Part shown: positions 1-10,894 of the stretch, piece by piece
Layout of the letters: each line of letters starts with the position of its first letter
Numbering within the stretch: the stretch's first letter is position 1
Source of the DNA: Chamaecyparis obtusa
Lineage: Eukaryota; Streptophyta; Pinopsida; Cupressales; Cupressaceae
Assembly: GCA_027943335.1 (NCBI GenBank)
Contig: BSBK01002093.1
Coordinates: 620,001 to 684,000, forward strand
Direction: 5' to 3'
Length of the DNA: 64,000 nt
The notes under the pieces: generated by a model
What the model was told of the DNA's origin: nothing
The model's input: only the letters and a program-made list of their open reading frames with translations
Database searches by the model: none
Position numbers and translations under genes: made by a program

Positions 1-1150
1 GTGGAAAGGTGGGGTAGCAGAGATGACCACGCCACCCAAAATCAGCATAACACCTTTTTCCCGGAACAGAGGATACCAACATTGATAAGTGAGGTGACCA
101 CCAAGCATATTGTTGCACTAAAAACTGAATTTGATTTGATATGTGTCAATCATGCTTTCCGTCAACAAAAAAGTGAAAAAATAGGTGAAAAAGATCCAAT
201 GGCTGTAGACAGTGCAATCGTCTTGCACTGTCTATTGGTCCATGTCAACCATTGATATTGAAACACCTTCCGCATAAAGATATATCTTAGTTGAGTTTTC
301 TAGATTAAAAACCTTTGAGTATGATTAGTTGCTTAAACAGAAATTTTGATGTCACTCCCGGTTATAGAACTACTCACAGAAAATTCAATGTTAGAAGTCG
401 CTGCCAAGAATATTTCAGGTATACGACTTAATAACTCATTAAGTTGTTACCAAGTGTCTGAGGATGAAAAGTTGGCAGATTTATCCACACATATTACACT
501 TCTGCTTGAATGAGAGCAGTCTTTGTTTCACTATTTGACAAATTGCAGCCGGTGCAAAAAACTAACCACAATGTTTCACCACTTCTATTAAAATATTCTA
601 CATCAGTTACCCCTCATTGCCGCATATATATAAAACAATTGGTAAGAACGGAAAAAAGGCTTTGTGAGAAAACAGTTGTCAAATTTTATGGATTTACATG
701 ATCTTATAAGGCGTGCAGGGATGCAAACATGAGGGAAAAATAATTACCAACATAAGTCTAATTATTCTATAAATGGCCAAAATTTGTCCTCTAGATGTAC
801 TTTGAAGATGCTCTTGCATTATAATTAGAAGTAAGTTAGCCCGAATGCCTAAACCAACTAAAAACAAACTGCCAATTGTGGCTGTGAAACTCTGATTTCA
901 TGTCTTCCAAATTTAGAATCCCTTGACTCTCAGCAATTTTCTGAAGCTTCCAAGATTTAAAAATCCTATGGAAAGTCCTAAAAAGACAATACCTAACAGG
1001 AAAGGTTAATATCATTGAAGCAATCAGTGCCTGTAACATGTAATATATTATGTTAGTCTTGTTTAGCTCCTATGTCACAATGAAATACCTACTGAATAGC
1101 TGAAGCAAGCATAGCTGCCCAGACAAGGATGCAATCCTGGTAACATAAAT
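1..1150. other. 3' flank of the MCU gene; no gene recognised
   Basis: This stretch lies downstream of the MCU stop codon on the minus strand. Short ORFs on both strands (for example 1-255 plus, 836-1039 minus) show no recognisable domain or repeat. It presumably holds the MCU 3' UTR and downstream flank, but I cannot place the polyadenylation site from sequence alone. Confidence 0.4.
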
Positions 1151-1603
1151 TCAGACCCCAATAACTGTTTCCTGACTATTTTTAAAATCCAAAGGAGATT
1201 TACAGTGTTTCTGCAACTCCAAAAACCTATCCACATCAAACTTTCTCTTCTTGTAAAGCTTCTTCTGCTTGGAAAGAAAAAGCCTTGTCATCACATCTTG
1301 ATAACTTGGATCTCTTGATGTCATGAGAAAATACATATAGCCTAGAAGTAATCCACCAGTTGTGACAAAAAATGCTATGGGTTCCATGACATCCCAGGAA
1401 AGCTCCCAAAAAGTCAGACGAAAGAACAATGCGGTCTGCATGGATAGACAACATAAACCTGTCCACAAAACAATGCGAACATGCCTGTGTGCAATCCTAT
1501 CAATTTCTTCCTTTTCTTTCTGCAGCCTTGCCAATTCCTGTCTTCTGTGATCATCTTCTGGTGCCAATGCAAGAGGAACTGCATTCATCACAAGCTCTGC
1601 AAC
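1151..1603 (-). CDS. MCU: Mitochondrial calcium uniporter, exon 2 (C-terminal pore half)
   Basis: This exon encodes residues 150-299 of a plant-type mitochondrial calcium uniporter, the pore subunit that lets Ca2+ enter the matrix across the inner membrane. It shows, in order: a charged coiled coil (about 165-190, after APEDD); a first membrane helix (about 193-211); the selectivity-filter motif WDVMEP at 219-224, matching the family WDxxEP with its Ca2+-coordinating Asp and Glu; a second membrane helix (about 224-243); and the conserved tail SRDPSYQDV..KQKKLYKKRKFDVDRF. The exon starts right after an intron ending TTTTTGCAG, in phase 0. It ends in TGA at 1151-1153. The open frame continues upstream to a Met at 1672, but that extension is intron sequence, because the family text begins at VAELVMNAVPLALAPEDD. 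The total of 299 residues is slightly short for plant MCU, within my expectation of roughly 300-340. Confidence 0.93.
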   Translation of the reverse strand, partial: VAELVMNAVPLALAPEDDHRRQELARLQKEKEEIDRIAHRHVRIVLWTGLCCLSMQTALFFRLTFWELSWDVMEPIAFFVTTGGLLLGYMYFLMTSRDPSYQDVMTRLFLSKQKKLYKKRKFDVDRFLELQKHCKSPLDFKNSQETVIGV

Positions 1604-2294
1604 CTGCAAAAAGAATTCATTTACAAAATTCTGATACAGTAGAAAGCATAATTTGAAATGACACGGTGACAAGTTCTGCCAACAAAATGTGTCAGGTCAA
1701 GGACCTGGAAAACATTCAGTACAAATAATTCCAGTACGTTTTAAGTACATACTTTGTTTGGAAACCTCAATTTTTTGCTCAATAAATAATTGAGAAAATA
1801 TTGTTCCTAAATTCTTATTAGTAAATCTTTTATTTCCTTGAATATCTGACAATAGAATTCTAGAGGCTTTTTGAAAGGTAAGTAAATATTCTTTTCATCT
1901 CCATATGCCCTCATTTCCTCCCAATACTAACATCATATTTGGTATTTCAGTATAATTTTAATAATTACAAACTATTTACTGTAATATTTCAAACTCAGAG
2001 CTGTGAATCTCAACTTGGACAACAAAGGTAAGATAATACAGTCAGGATCAACTCATAACTGGACAAAAACCAATAAAAACGGGTCAAACAAAAACAATCA
2101 CTAAATAAATCAAAATATTTGATAAAAATAGCTTTAATACAAAAACATGAATAAGAAATTCATTATTTATAGATAAAAATAAACAGATCTTGTTCGGATC
2201 TAAATAGTAAAATCATAAAATAAGCAGACAAGGAAAAATGCATTGCACGATACACCAAAGCAACAATCAAACTGCAAATAGTAAAATAGAACCA
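1604..2294. other. Intron sequence flanking the outer LTR element
   Basis: AT-rich sequence between the MCU acceptor and the recognisable left LTR of the outer retroelement. If this LTR were full length, its distal part should lie here (about 1975-2294), but that part does not resemble the right LTR. Either the LTR is truncated and this is plain intron, or this portion has diverged beyond recognition. No gene is seen. Confidence 0.4.
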
Positions 2295-2641
2295 ATTTAT
2301 CTTCAATAAAATACTAATGAAAATATCTCCAAAATCTGCCTAAACTAGGGATTTTCGTCCACTAACTCAGTTATAGGAATTTAGGGGTTCGTCTTTAATT
2401 TCGGGCCTAGAGGAGTTTTGTCTTTAGGCTGTTAGAAGCTTGATTCATATTCCACAAGGGAAAATAATAACATAAAATGTCTTCACCAAAATAACTTTTA
2501 TTAAATCTAAACTTATTTTAATTTCAGTTTAATTATTACTAATCCTTAAGGAAATATCAGGCATCCTTTAACTACAGTGCTGCATGCTTGGTAGATTCTA
2601 TTTATTTTATGACTGCCACTACCCAACATTACCATATTACA
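2295..2641 (-). repeat. 3' LTR (partial) of the outer element
   Basis: Clear direct similarity to 12258-12708. Shared blocks include CTTCAATAAAATRCTAATG, the phrase around GGGCCTAGAGG, TTGATTCATATTCCACAAGG and TGCCACTACC..CATTACCATA. This copy lacks about 30 bp near the outer end compared with the right LTR. It ends in ATTACA, the complement of the TGTAAT start of the LTR read on the minus strand. Confidence 0.7.
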
Positions 2642-2662
2642 ATCCACCCCTCCCAAAATTTG
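2642..2662 (-). other. Polypurine tract of the outer element
   Basis: Read on the minus strand the tract is AAATTTTGGGAGGGGTGGAT, directly next to the LTR boundary. It is purine-rich, as expected for the plus-strand primer of an LTR retroelement. The same position in the nested element (5948-5966) has a related tract (TTGGGAAGGGATGATT), suggesting that the two elements belong to related families. Confidence 0.55.
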
Positions 2663-4290
2663 CTTGTCCTTGAGCAATCACAACTCCAGAAACCTTTATT
2701 CACTTCATACCAAGACAACATAACAAGGTTCCTGGGCACTAATCTTCAATAGTAAAACTCACTAATCCTGGTTACTACATCCTTTCTTCCTTAATGACCT
2801 TATCATCATATGTGTAAGTTTTGACATCATGAGCAAAAGCCTCTTCCAAACCTTTGGTATGAAGTTTATCTTTACATTTGTTGATCATGAGACCCCATGA
2901 TCCTCCCTTTGAAAAATAAATTAAAACAAACTGTATGAATGCGGATAGGTGATTACAGCAGTCATATACTACCCCAAATTTTACCGCTGAATGATGGTAT
3001 GTACATACTCAATGTGCTTTTCATGTGACCTCACTTACTCAACTTATTAGACCAAAAAGTCTTCTTTGTATCTGAGGGCATTAAACTGCTTGAAGATAAT
3101 ACCATCAAAAGAAATATTTTGCCATGGCTGTCTTTTTGGTTTTCCTTATTAGAAAAAAAAAAGGAAATGTTTGCCAGAAACCTCCTTGCATCATTCCCAG
3201 AAAAAGGTGGAAGATGATTCTTCAACTTCCTCTCTGTGGTGGTCTCCAATGGGTGGGGAAAGTTGAGAATAGGTGACAGTAGTACTGAGATGGGTAGCAG
3301 CATTCTCAATGACCCGTGCCTTATGGATCTTACCTTTGAGAGAGTCCTTGATTATCTCCATGTATGGAGTGACTTGGTCAATCTGAACCATGGTTTGCAA
3401 ACTCTGCAAGTACTCTCCAAGTTGCTGAGTACTCTCCATTTTTTTTACTGGGCAAGTCTTCACAGGTTCAACTCTCACATTTTTATAGGCGCAAAAAACA
3501 TGGGTAAAAATGTCAACGCAGGTAAAATGCCCGTTAAATGTGTTTATCACTTGTTGTTTTTGCTATAAAACCTTGCATTTTCTCTTTCGATATGTCTATA
3601 TTTTATTTAATACATTTTATAATTGAATTTTACAAAAAAAATATGTTTCTTTGAGAGATTTTAATTTAGTACTTTCTAAGTTGCTAAGTTTTTGCAATGT
3701 TTTTGTCAAGTATTTGCCGAGATGAAAATTTTGGTCTTGTCGAGCACTCTCCGAGTCAGACATTTTCTATTAGATAATAAGGAGTTGGGAATTTGGTTTT
3801 AATAATACATTTTCTTTCTTCATTCTTGTGAGTATTTCTATATTCATATTCTCATGTGTGTGTGTGTGTAATAGAAAAAGGATTTGCAATGTTGAAAGAT
3901 TCAACTTCTTGGTTTGGGCATTGCCTTCAATTTTCTTATGTACTTTGTTAAATTTGAATGATTCCTATGAATTTTCATTTAATTTTGATGGATGTTTTGG
4001 TTCTAAATAAATTCTCTGCTTCTTTTACCCTATAGATCTAGATTGTTGTTGGGTGTTTAATACTTCCTTTTGCTCTTGAATGTTTTTCATTGCCTGTGTA
4101 GTATTTGGGCATACCCTTGCCAAAGGATTTGCACTATTGAATGTTCAATGTCATGATATTTCCTATAGATTATTCAGTTATATGAAGAAAATGGCATCTC
4201 CAAGTACCCATATCTCTTATTTTAAAAAATAGACATACCGGTAATAATACCAATGCTAGTCTCTCATACCAATACCAGTCTCCTGGCAAT
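2663..4290 (-). other. Interior of the outer element, no recognised gene
   Basis: Between the 3' LTR and the gag remnant. The longest minus ORF (3191-3550) contains a stretch MESTQQLGEYLQSLQTMV that looks like real protein text but matches no family I recognise. The part near 3700-3760 is a distinct sequence containing TTGCCGAGATGAAAATTTTG and may come from another insertion. Reverse transcriptase, RNase H and integrase motifs were looked for and not seen. Confidence 0.4.
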
Positions 4291-4299
4291 TCTTGGTTG

Positions 4300-5091
4300 T
4301 TGAATCTTCCAATTTTACATCCCTTCAAATATCATCCTATAGAGATGATGGCTCGAAAGCTCAAACCAAACCCCAAATTGGCTCTAAAAGCCCTTCAATA
4401 AACAAAAACATGAGTCTCATCTCTGTAATATCTAAAACCATGTTTGAAATCCTTTGAAATTGTGTTGCATACTCTTCTATTGTACCCAACTGCCTTACTC
4501 ATGTCAACTCCCTAAAGTGTATCTTTGAGTCTTTCCTATCAAATTTGTATATGAACCTTTGTGTGAAGTCAACACATGTCATGATTTGATGATGCCCTTG
4601 TGTGATTAGCCCATGATGCTACCACTCATGCTATACCCTCTAAGTGAAGAATGGTAAACTTAATGACTTCATCTTCTATCATGGGGCTAAAAAAAAGATA
4701 GGTATTTAGTTTTTGGACCCATACCCATACCGCAACCTTCCCTGAAACATCAAAAGTGGAGAGAGTCAAATTACTTAACCTTTGTTGTAGATCTTTGTTG
4801 GGTTGTCTATTTTATCCTCTTGAAATATTCCTTCATCTCGAATTATGAAATTGCATAAATGGAATTTGTCTTCTGATATCTAGATCAAGTCTTGAGTACA
4901 CATGCGTCTATGCACTCATCAAAATCATTTTATTTGTTGCCATGTTTGGCTCTTCCTCTTCTCATGTCTGCTCAACTCCAATTAAGAGTGTGGGCTATGT
5001 GATTTTAGGTGGTGATCCAAGTGGAGTTCTATTGTTATTTTCTGACCCTTCTGTCCATTGGTTTGTGCAGGCCTAAGGTAACTCATTATAT
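4300..5091 (-). pseudogene. Gypsy-type gag (capsid) remnant, downstream part
   Basis: Read on the minus strand with frame changes and stops, this shows Gypsy gag text: LSTFDVSGKVAVWVWVQKL, then NTYLFFSPMIEDEVIKF, then TILHLEGIA followed by a shifted HEW..HHG, then DFTQRFIYKFDRKDSK. Plant Gypsy gag has the order W-x-W-x-x-K-L..Y....M.E.EAIKFA..HL.GEAHDWW, so this is the capsid region with at least one indel and several stops. The remainder of the same gag lies at 11837-12020, on the other side of the nested element. Confidence 0.72.
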
Positions 5092-5096
5092 TATTC

Positions 5097-5947
5097 TGTA
5101 ATATCCCAGACGGATATTATTTCCCGAATACTTCTCAAATATATCTCAGAACTATAAACAAACACATGCATGCAATATAATATTGATTCAACAAAAATAA
5201 CAAGCAATATATTCCAATAAATCTCTCAAAATGTTATCGTATTATACAACAACAATACAATAACAAGAACTACAAAAAAATTCCAGTCTGAAATACAGAA
5301 TGCAACAGCAAGATTGGATAACCAAGAACCTGTAAGTACAATGGTGAACTCTGCTATGAATCCACCTCTGAGATGAACTAGGTTTCCATCCAATCCATCG
5401 AGAAACCTTGAAGGTTTCCGTCCTCAAGTTTCAGAACCGAAAGTTGAAGCTTCCTGAATTCTCCAAGAGAAATAAATACATAAAACTAAGCATCCCCAAA
5501 TGAGACTCCAATCCTTCTTTTAAAGCTGCAGCTGTGACTCTTCAGTTTCCCTTCTCTATCTTTTCATATTCCCACTCTAAGTCACTTTTAAATAAATATA
5601 ACCGTTAAGTCATAAAGTGACATAATAATAAAGTAAGGAATCTTTTGGCATTAAAACGGAGGACCAAACGAACTCGGAAGATGACGTGTGATAGCTTGCC
5701 GGAAAGCTCTCGATGAGACGCTCCAATTCCAATACTAAAATGCCAAGAAAACTAAACTCTGCCAACTTACTATAAATAGTAAGTACCTTGGAAACCCTAT
5801 AGAAACTGCTCTCATTGGCTTGAAACTGGAATTACCTAGGCCAAATACCCCACCGATCCCTGCAAAGCCTCAATTAGCCCACCGTACCATGATGAAAAGA
5901 CTAACAACGCAGCACGAAATAATGTGCCCGAAAAAGGGGACATTACA
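5097..5947 (-). repeat. 3' LTR of the nested element (851 bp)
   Basis: Direct repeat of 10907-11831, collinear throughout. Shared blocks include GACGGATATTATTTCCCG, AGATTGGATAACCAAGAAC and GGAATTACCTAGGCCAAATA. It is shorter than the partner because it lacks the 112-bp insertion at 11379-11490 but has a few extra bases near 5350-5400. It is bounded by TG..CA. Confidence 0.92.
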
Positions 5948-7240
5948 AATCATCCCTTCCCAAAGATTGCTTGCCCTCAAGTAATCGGTATCTGCATGTT
6001 GTGACCAAAATACCTGGATCCCATACCAATCTCAAGTAAGCTACTCCACCAACCTGTCGTGAAAAACTGAAACAAACAATATGTCCGGACTTGTGAAGCC
6101 ATTCACACAGCAACAATGCATTAACCATTCTAATGTCGGGATCCCAAATCACCCCATGTGCCTGATCAGTCGAATCAATCTGCCCTGAGCTGCCATTATC
6201 TGTGAGAAAAACCTCAATCCAACTGAGAACCTCACTCCAACTGAAATCACAAGCATCTCTAAGGTCAAATGAAGGGGAGAACCTAACACCATACCAATCA
6301 GCTCCCTGAATAATTACCAACCTCGAGAACGTCCCTCCTAGATCCCACAAACTAAAGGGCCATCCATCTCCCCAGTTGACTGAAATATCCTATCGTTCCA
6401 TGCCCATAATGAGTGAATTGTCCAAAGTGTCCAACTGCCATAACACTGCCCCTCTAATCTGTAACTTGAACCGGAAACTGTATTGAAGAGGCAAACTATC
6501 ACGACTGCAGGACACGGCTTCCTCCTTCCAGAAGGGAAGCGTACCAAACCAGTCCCTCATCCCACACCTATGCAATAATCAGAAAAGAAAGTCCTTCGTA
6601 CATGGGCTGAATGGAAAACAAAGTGCATCCCATACAATGTGGCCATAATGTGATGCACTAACCAACTCCATTTGAAATCCTGAATCAGCATTAGGATTCC
6701 ATAACTGCCTCTCTATACCCGGAGTCATACAATGCACATCATGGTGTGAAAAATTCACACAATCAAGCACAATCATCAAACCAAGCTCAACAATCCCGTA
6801 CTGAAAAAACTCTACCCAATCGTCATCATCATGCCCAAAACCTGTGGTGATAGAGTTACCATAGTCACTGGATGAATCAATACGATAATGTAGTGGAGTC
6901 CCAGCTATGTGAAGAGGGGAATGAATCAAGGGATACTGACCAACACTAGACATCTCTCCATCAGCAAGAGATAGCGCAAGGAAAGGCATATCACCCATCA
7001 TGCAATAAGATATAACTGCCCATCCTGAACTGCTGATGTAGAAACCAAACTGCTCAATAACTGAACTCACCTCGCTACTCCAATCTGGTGGCCAAGACTC
7101 ATCTCTAGTAACTGAACCTAGGTCCCAAATCCTGCAACCAATCTCATCCTCATCATAGAAGTAGGGAATATCTTCCTCATCTAGCTCGAAAAGGGGATTA
7201 TCAAATGTCAATTCAGCACCCATCTCAAACAAGAAATTGT
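5948..7240 (-). pseudogene. 3' part of the nested element ORF region, unrecognised acidic/Trp-rich protein text
   Basis: Two main open stretches lie on the minus strand. At 7232-6579 (217 residues) there is an acidic stretch (FELDEEDIPYFYDEDEIG) followed by Trp-rich text such as IWDLGSVTRDESWPPDW and FGHDDDDWVEFFQYG. At 6350-5943 there is a second Trp-rich text (WIEVFLTDNGSSGQI, VIWDPDIRMVNALL) ending RYRLLEGKQSLGRDDL, whose stop lies within the LTR start. The frame changes near 7245 and again near 6577. The repeated W-D and aromatic spacing looks like genuine coding sequence, but I recognise no family. It could be a noncoding 3' region of the element that happens to be open. Confidence 0.4.
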
Positions 7241-7299
7241 CACCGCCTGAAAATGGTCTAACTCGTAAAGAAACCCTGGGTGACCCAAAGATCTTTTGG

Positions 7300-7990
7300 G
7301 ACAGCTATCCAAGTCATAAGTCTATTGTATGCTATCAAGCTCCTGAATCACCTCCTGAAAGAATTCAAAATTTTCCTTGTCGTCCTATTCCCTGTACTGG
7401 CTAGGGGCAACAATCTGAGTTTTTGCTTCCTGAAGAGCAATACGTGTGTGTTCCAAAGTGCCCTAAGTAACACTAAGCTCTCTATTGAACTTATTAACCT
7501 CATCCTCATTTTCCCTCAACTACTCAGCATATCTTCCAGCAACCTGTAACAAGTAGTCGCAATCTGAAAGTAAACACAAATATTTTGATTTCCAATCCTC
7601 AAATGTTGTTTTGACCCTCTGTAAATCTGCAACATAGGATCCAATCCTTATACCATCTTGTCCTTTATCCCTCTGAGCTTTCCTGTATAGATCATCAATA
7701 ACCTGGTGAGTGCTATCATGGTGTACAAGAGCTGCAATAATGGCATCGTCACTGACTTTCAGCTGACTCTTCAAGGCATGCTTCTCATCATTGTTATTCT
7801 GGGATGTACTACAAAAGGGGTCATCCATGTCAGCATTATGCATGAGTGAGGTGCTGCTAAAGAAATCACACGATTCCTCATTACATGAATCGATAAAGGC
7901 TTCCCGCTAGTTATCACAACCTTTAACCATGAATTTGTCAAACTCAGCCACCAAGTCACCAAAGTAGAACTCTGAACACTCTTCACCATG
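7300..7990 (-). pseudogene. Helical/coiled-coil C-terminal part of the PDS5-like fusion ORF
   Basis: Same frame as the PDS5-like and zinc-knuckle parts. It includes FYFGDLVAEFDKFMVKGC, then a 107-residue open stretch (7843-7520) with AIIAALVHHDSTHQVIDDLY, LQRVKTTFEDWKSKYLCLL and DYLLQVAGRYAE. After TAG stops it continues with LRENEDEVNKFNRELSVT and GTLEHTRIALQEAKTQ. The heptad-like spacing of Leu/Val with Glu/Lys/Arg suggests a coiled coil. The stops are all TAG. The function is unknown; it could be the tail of a gag-like structural protein. Confidence 0.45.
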
Positions 7991-8065
7991 TCCTGAGAGA
8001 AATGTATTCAAAACTATATTTTCATTATCACTTGGCAGCAATTTATCTTCTCCCTAATTAATACT

Positions 8066-8107
8066 GCAAACATGCTCCTGTGACCAGCCCTCTTCGCATA
8101 TAAAACA
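8066..8107 (-). other. Retroelement zinc knuckle (CX2CX7HXC)
   Basis: The minus strand reads CFICEEGWSQEHVC, with the zinc ligands Cys, Cys, His, Cys spaced CX2CX7HXC. The same spacing and the surrounding aromatic/Glu pattern occur in the gag-to-protease linker of plant Gypsy elements, where it binds nucleic acid (family knowledge). It is preceded by a basic Gly-rich run (MGKGRMGVG) and one TAG stop, and is in frame with the PDS5-like segment upstream. It supports this ORF being a gag-type protein, not simply a host pseudogene. Confidence 0.65.
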
Positions 8108-8199
8108 AATCTACCCTACTCCCATTCGGCCCTTGCCCATTTCCGGAGATCCTGCAAATTGTATGCCTATTGATACTTGCTCATTTTTAGTCAATAAAT

Positions 8200-8944
8200 C
8201 ATTGAATCTTTCAGCCTAAAGCTTAATCAATTCAGCTGAGAGCTCACATACCACGATTGACGACTTTTGTTTTCCTCTCTAGATTGCTAACACATCTGAT
8301 CGCAATTGTTTACATATGTCGATATCCTCATCTAAAATCAAGGAAATGATAGTCTTAATGCACGTCTTCACCTCATCCGGATGACGCTTCCTGAAATTAC
8401 TTAGGAGGCACTAAAATAATTGTTGAACCATCTTATCACAACCGAGATTCAACATGTGACTAAAAATTCTAGTACTTGCAATTAATTCCAAGATTTTTAC
8501 CTGCTTACCAAAGGTGGGACCTTTGTCATTATTTAGCCCACCTAAGTTGTCCACAATCAGCTGTAATACCTACTTCCAAATGTAATCAGTATAAGGAATA
8601 ATAGGGGCTGTAATCCGTGTGATCTCACTAAGACATGAGGCAACTGCAAGCCTAACGTCTTTATGTGGATGATTTATAAACTTGCGTTGGACCAAAGCAA
8701 CCATTGAGGGATGCATAGCCCAATTGAAAAGTCTACAATCAGATTGATCTATCCTAAATAGATATGAATTTATCTCATCTAATTTGGCAAGCATACCTCC
8801 CATAAATTTTTGATCCTCCAATTGCCATCCAAGGCAATATAGCTCATTTTCGATTTCAATTTCCTTCTGAATGTCCCTTAATTGCTCACCGTAAAACGTG
8901 TCATTGAATTCTTTCGAGAATACTGGGCTTTCCAAGGTTTCCAT
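8200..8944 (-). pseudogene. PDS5: PDS5-like (cohesin cofactor) segment captured in the nested retrotransposon
   Basis: From an ATG at 8944 the minus strand encodes about 240 residues resembling the N-terminal HEAT-repeat part of plant PDS5, the cohesin-associated protein that regulates sister-chromatid cohesion. The diagnostic match is HKDVRLAVASCLSEITRITAP..PY, followed by VLQLIVDNLGGLNNDKGPTF, GKQVKILELIASTRIFSHML, NLGCDKMVQQLF and RKRHPDEVKTCIKTIISLIL. These align in order with PDS5 text of the kind LIV..F.GL....SFGRRV.ILETVA..RSCVVMLDLECDDLV. No intron interrupts the match, so the source was probably spliced RNA. The residues before the match (METLESPVFSKEF..) are not PDS5-like. Interrupting stops are TAG only. 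It is dead now, but the fusion with a zinc knuckle in one frame suggests it was once an element-encoded protein. Confidence 0.8.
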
Positions 8945-10894
8945 TATTCAATTCCTCTAAGCTTCTTGTGATAGATTGAATTAATTTCTATAACTGAGGA
9001 ACGTTGTCATCAAAATAAAATTTCTAATATGTAATAGTGTATCATTATCTATTAAGTTATTTCTAATTCCCTTTGCTGAAAGAATTTTACCTCTGTACTA
9101 TCACTATAGATTAATAAGCTACTGCATATGTATTTCAGTTTCTCAAATATCCAGTAATGACAAATAGCTTAAATGAATACCCATCCAAAAACGTATACAT
9201 GCACGAATGACTGTTTATTAAAGTATTCTGGAATTTTAGCTCTTAGAGGTACCTTTAACAAGGCCAGACGTAATAGATGTCGTAACCCTTATTGTTGTTA
9301 CTTCCACTTTCTGTATGTCTACATTTCCCGAATGACGCATTCACAAACATTCATGGCAAAGAATATATATTAATGTTTCAACAAATGTTACCAGACACTG
9401 TTGTTACTAACTGTGCATTCCAACCCGATACTTTTATGCTTCATCAATTGTTACCAAACGCTGTTGTTACTAACTGTGCATTCCAACCCGATACTTTTAT
9501 TCTGATTCAACTTCGTATGCTGAAGAATCTGCCTGGATTGCCTGGCACTGTGCGAGAGCTTCTATGGAACGAACGGTGGTCTTGGATGATTCACCTTGAA
9601 GCTGGCTCTTGTCTCTGTTTCCCCATTTTGGACACCACTAAACCAGTGCAGCTAACAGTTTAGTTATTGTTCTTCCATCAATGAATACAATCCACACCAC
9701 CCAGCCACTACAGTGAGGTAGTGCGTATGTTACCGCACAAATAAGGTGCACGCTGACGCAACAACCCTGCCAATACCCAAGCGGTATCTCTTCCACCCGT
9801 GTACACAACCCGGTAATACAACTAGCTCAAATGCTCAACACGCAAGCTTCCTTCAAATCGCAAGAGACTGGTAACACCCTCTCGGCTGTGTTCACACACC
9901 GGATTATGAGCTCAAGCGCGAGAGTGGACCTCTACCAAGGCACGTTGACAACCGAATTAGTTTTGCTTGAGTATGAAGCTTGACAGCATGCTGGAGTCAA
10001 TCAATACGTTCCCTCCCTTGGATGCAAGTTGCTCTATTGTCAACCGCATTTACTGAATATGAACGGTGTTGGTGACCTATTCAACTGCCGTGACTGGAAC
10101 CGTCACCCCCACTGCTGCCTTAGGCTGCCTGTGTGTTGTCACAGGGTATTACGGTGGAGTGGCCTGCTGGAGCTCCCGTGCTAAACTACCACCAAATGCA
10201 ACTAGCCCGCACTGTAAATTCAATAACATTCAGCCCGTGGAAGGTGAGAAGACTCATATGCTATGAGATGTTAAGGTGCGATGAAGTCTCCTCAGGCTCC
10301 CAGCGTTGTCACCCCTGTTGGCGCGTCTACCAGCTAATCATAAACATGACCACAGTCGCGTTTGGAAGGCGCTACAAGCATCGACTTTTCTTCACTCAAT
10401 ATGCAGTCCCTTGATTTAACAACAGCTCACGCAAACATCTAGTGAGACCATGTACATGTGAGAGTCTATGCGATGAGGTTGTAAAACGATGGTCACTAAT
10501 AAGGTATCGGCAACACGCAATGTATTCGACAGTCTCTTCCACTTCTATTCACAAAATCAAACTATATACAGCTCGAGAACCAACTCCAGCGCACTGATGT
10601 TGACTAGTTGCACTTAGATTAAACTCCCAATATTGTTCTCTATATTTCCATTCGATAAATTGAGTCTTCATACACACCTGTAACCTGAGCCTCCTACCCG
10701 GACGCTGCCTAGGTGGATATTTATTGCTGACTGTGCAGGATGTTTGTCTGCTAGCTCTTCGAATAAAAAATCTGATGTTTTTCAATATGTAAAGCCACTA
10801 TTCGAACTGCCAATCACTTCATAAACCCTTCTGTAAAAATATCTCTGCAAATTTATTCTTGAAGAAAAACCTCACAGGGTGGCAAGATTTTTAA
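8945..10894 (-). other. Leader region of the nested element, relatively GC-rich, no recognised gene
   Basis: Between the primer-binding site and the PDS5-like ATG. It is clearly richer in GC than the rest of the intron, especially 9700-10800. Open stretches exist on both strands (10785-10549 minus, 78 residues, Arg-rich; 9292-9663 plus, 123 residues; 10133-10414 plus) but none matches a family I know. It may be a long untranslated leader or captured sequence. Confidence 0.4.
9373..9498 (+). repeat. 63-bp tandem duplication
   Basis: Two head-to-tail 63-bp copies (9373-9435 and 9436-9498), sharing CTGTTGTTACTAACTGTGCA and TTCCAACCCGATACTTTT. The differences are confined to the first third of the unit. 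The length is a multiple of three, and the plus frame reads two 21-residue units ending TVVTNCAFQPDTF / AVVTNCAFQPDTF. Confidence 0.8.

Noticed and set aside
1604..1672. MCU exon 2 ORF extended to the Met at 1672
   Set aside because: The extension is not family-like, and an AG acceptor with a pyrimidine tract sits exactly where MCU homology begins.
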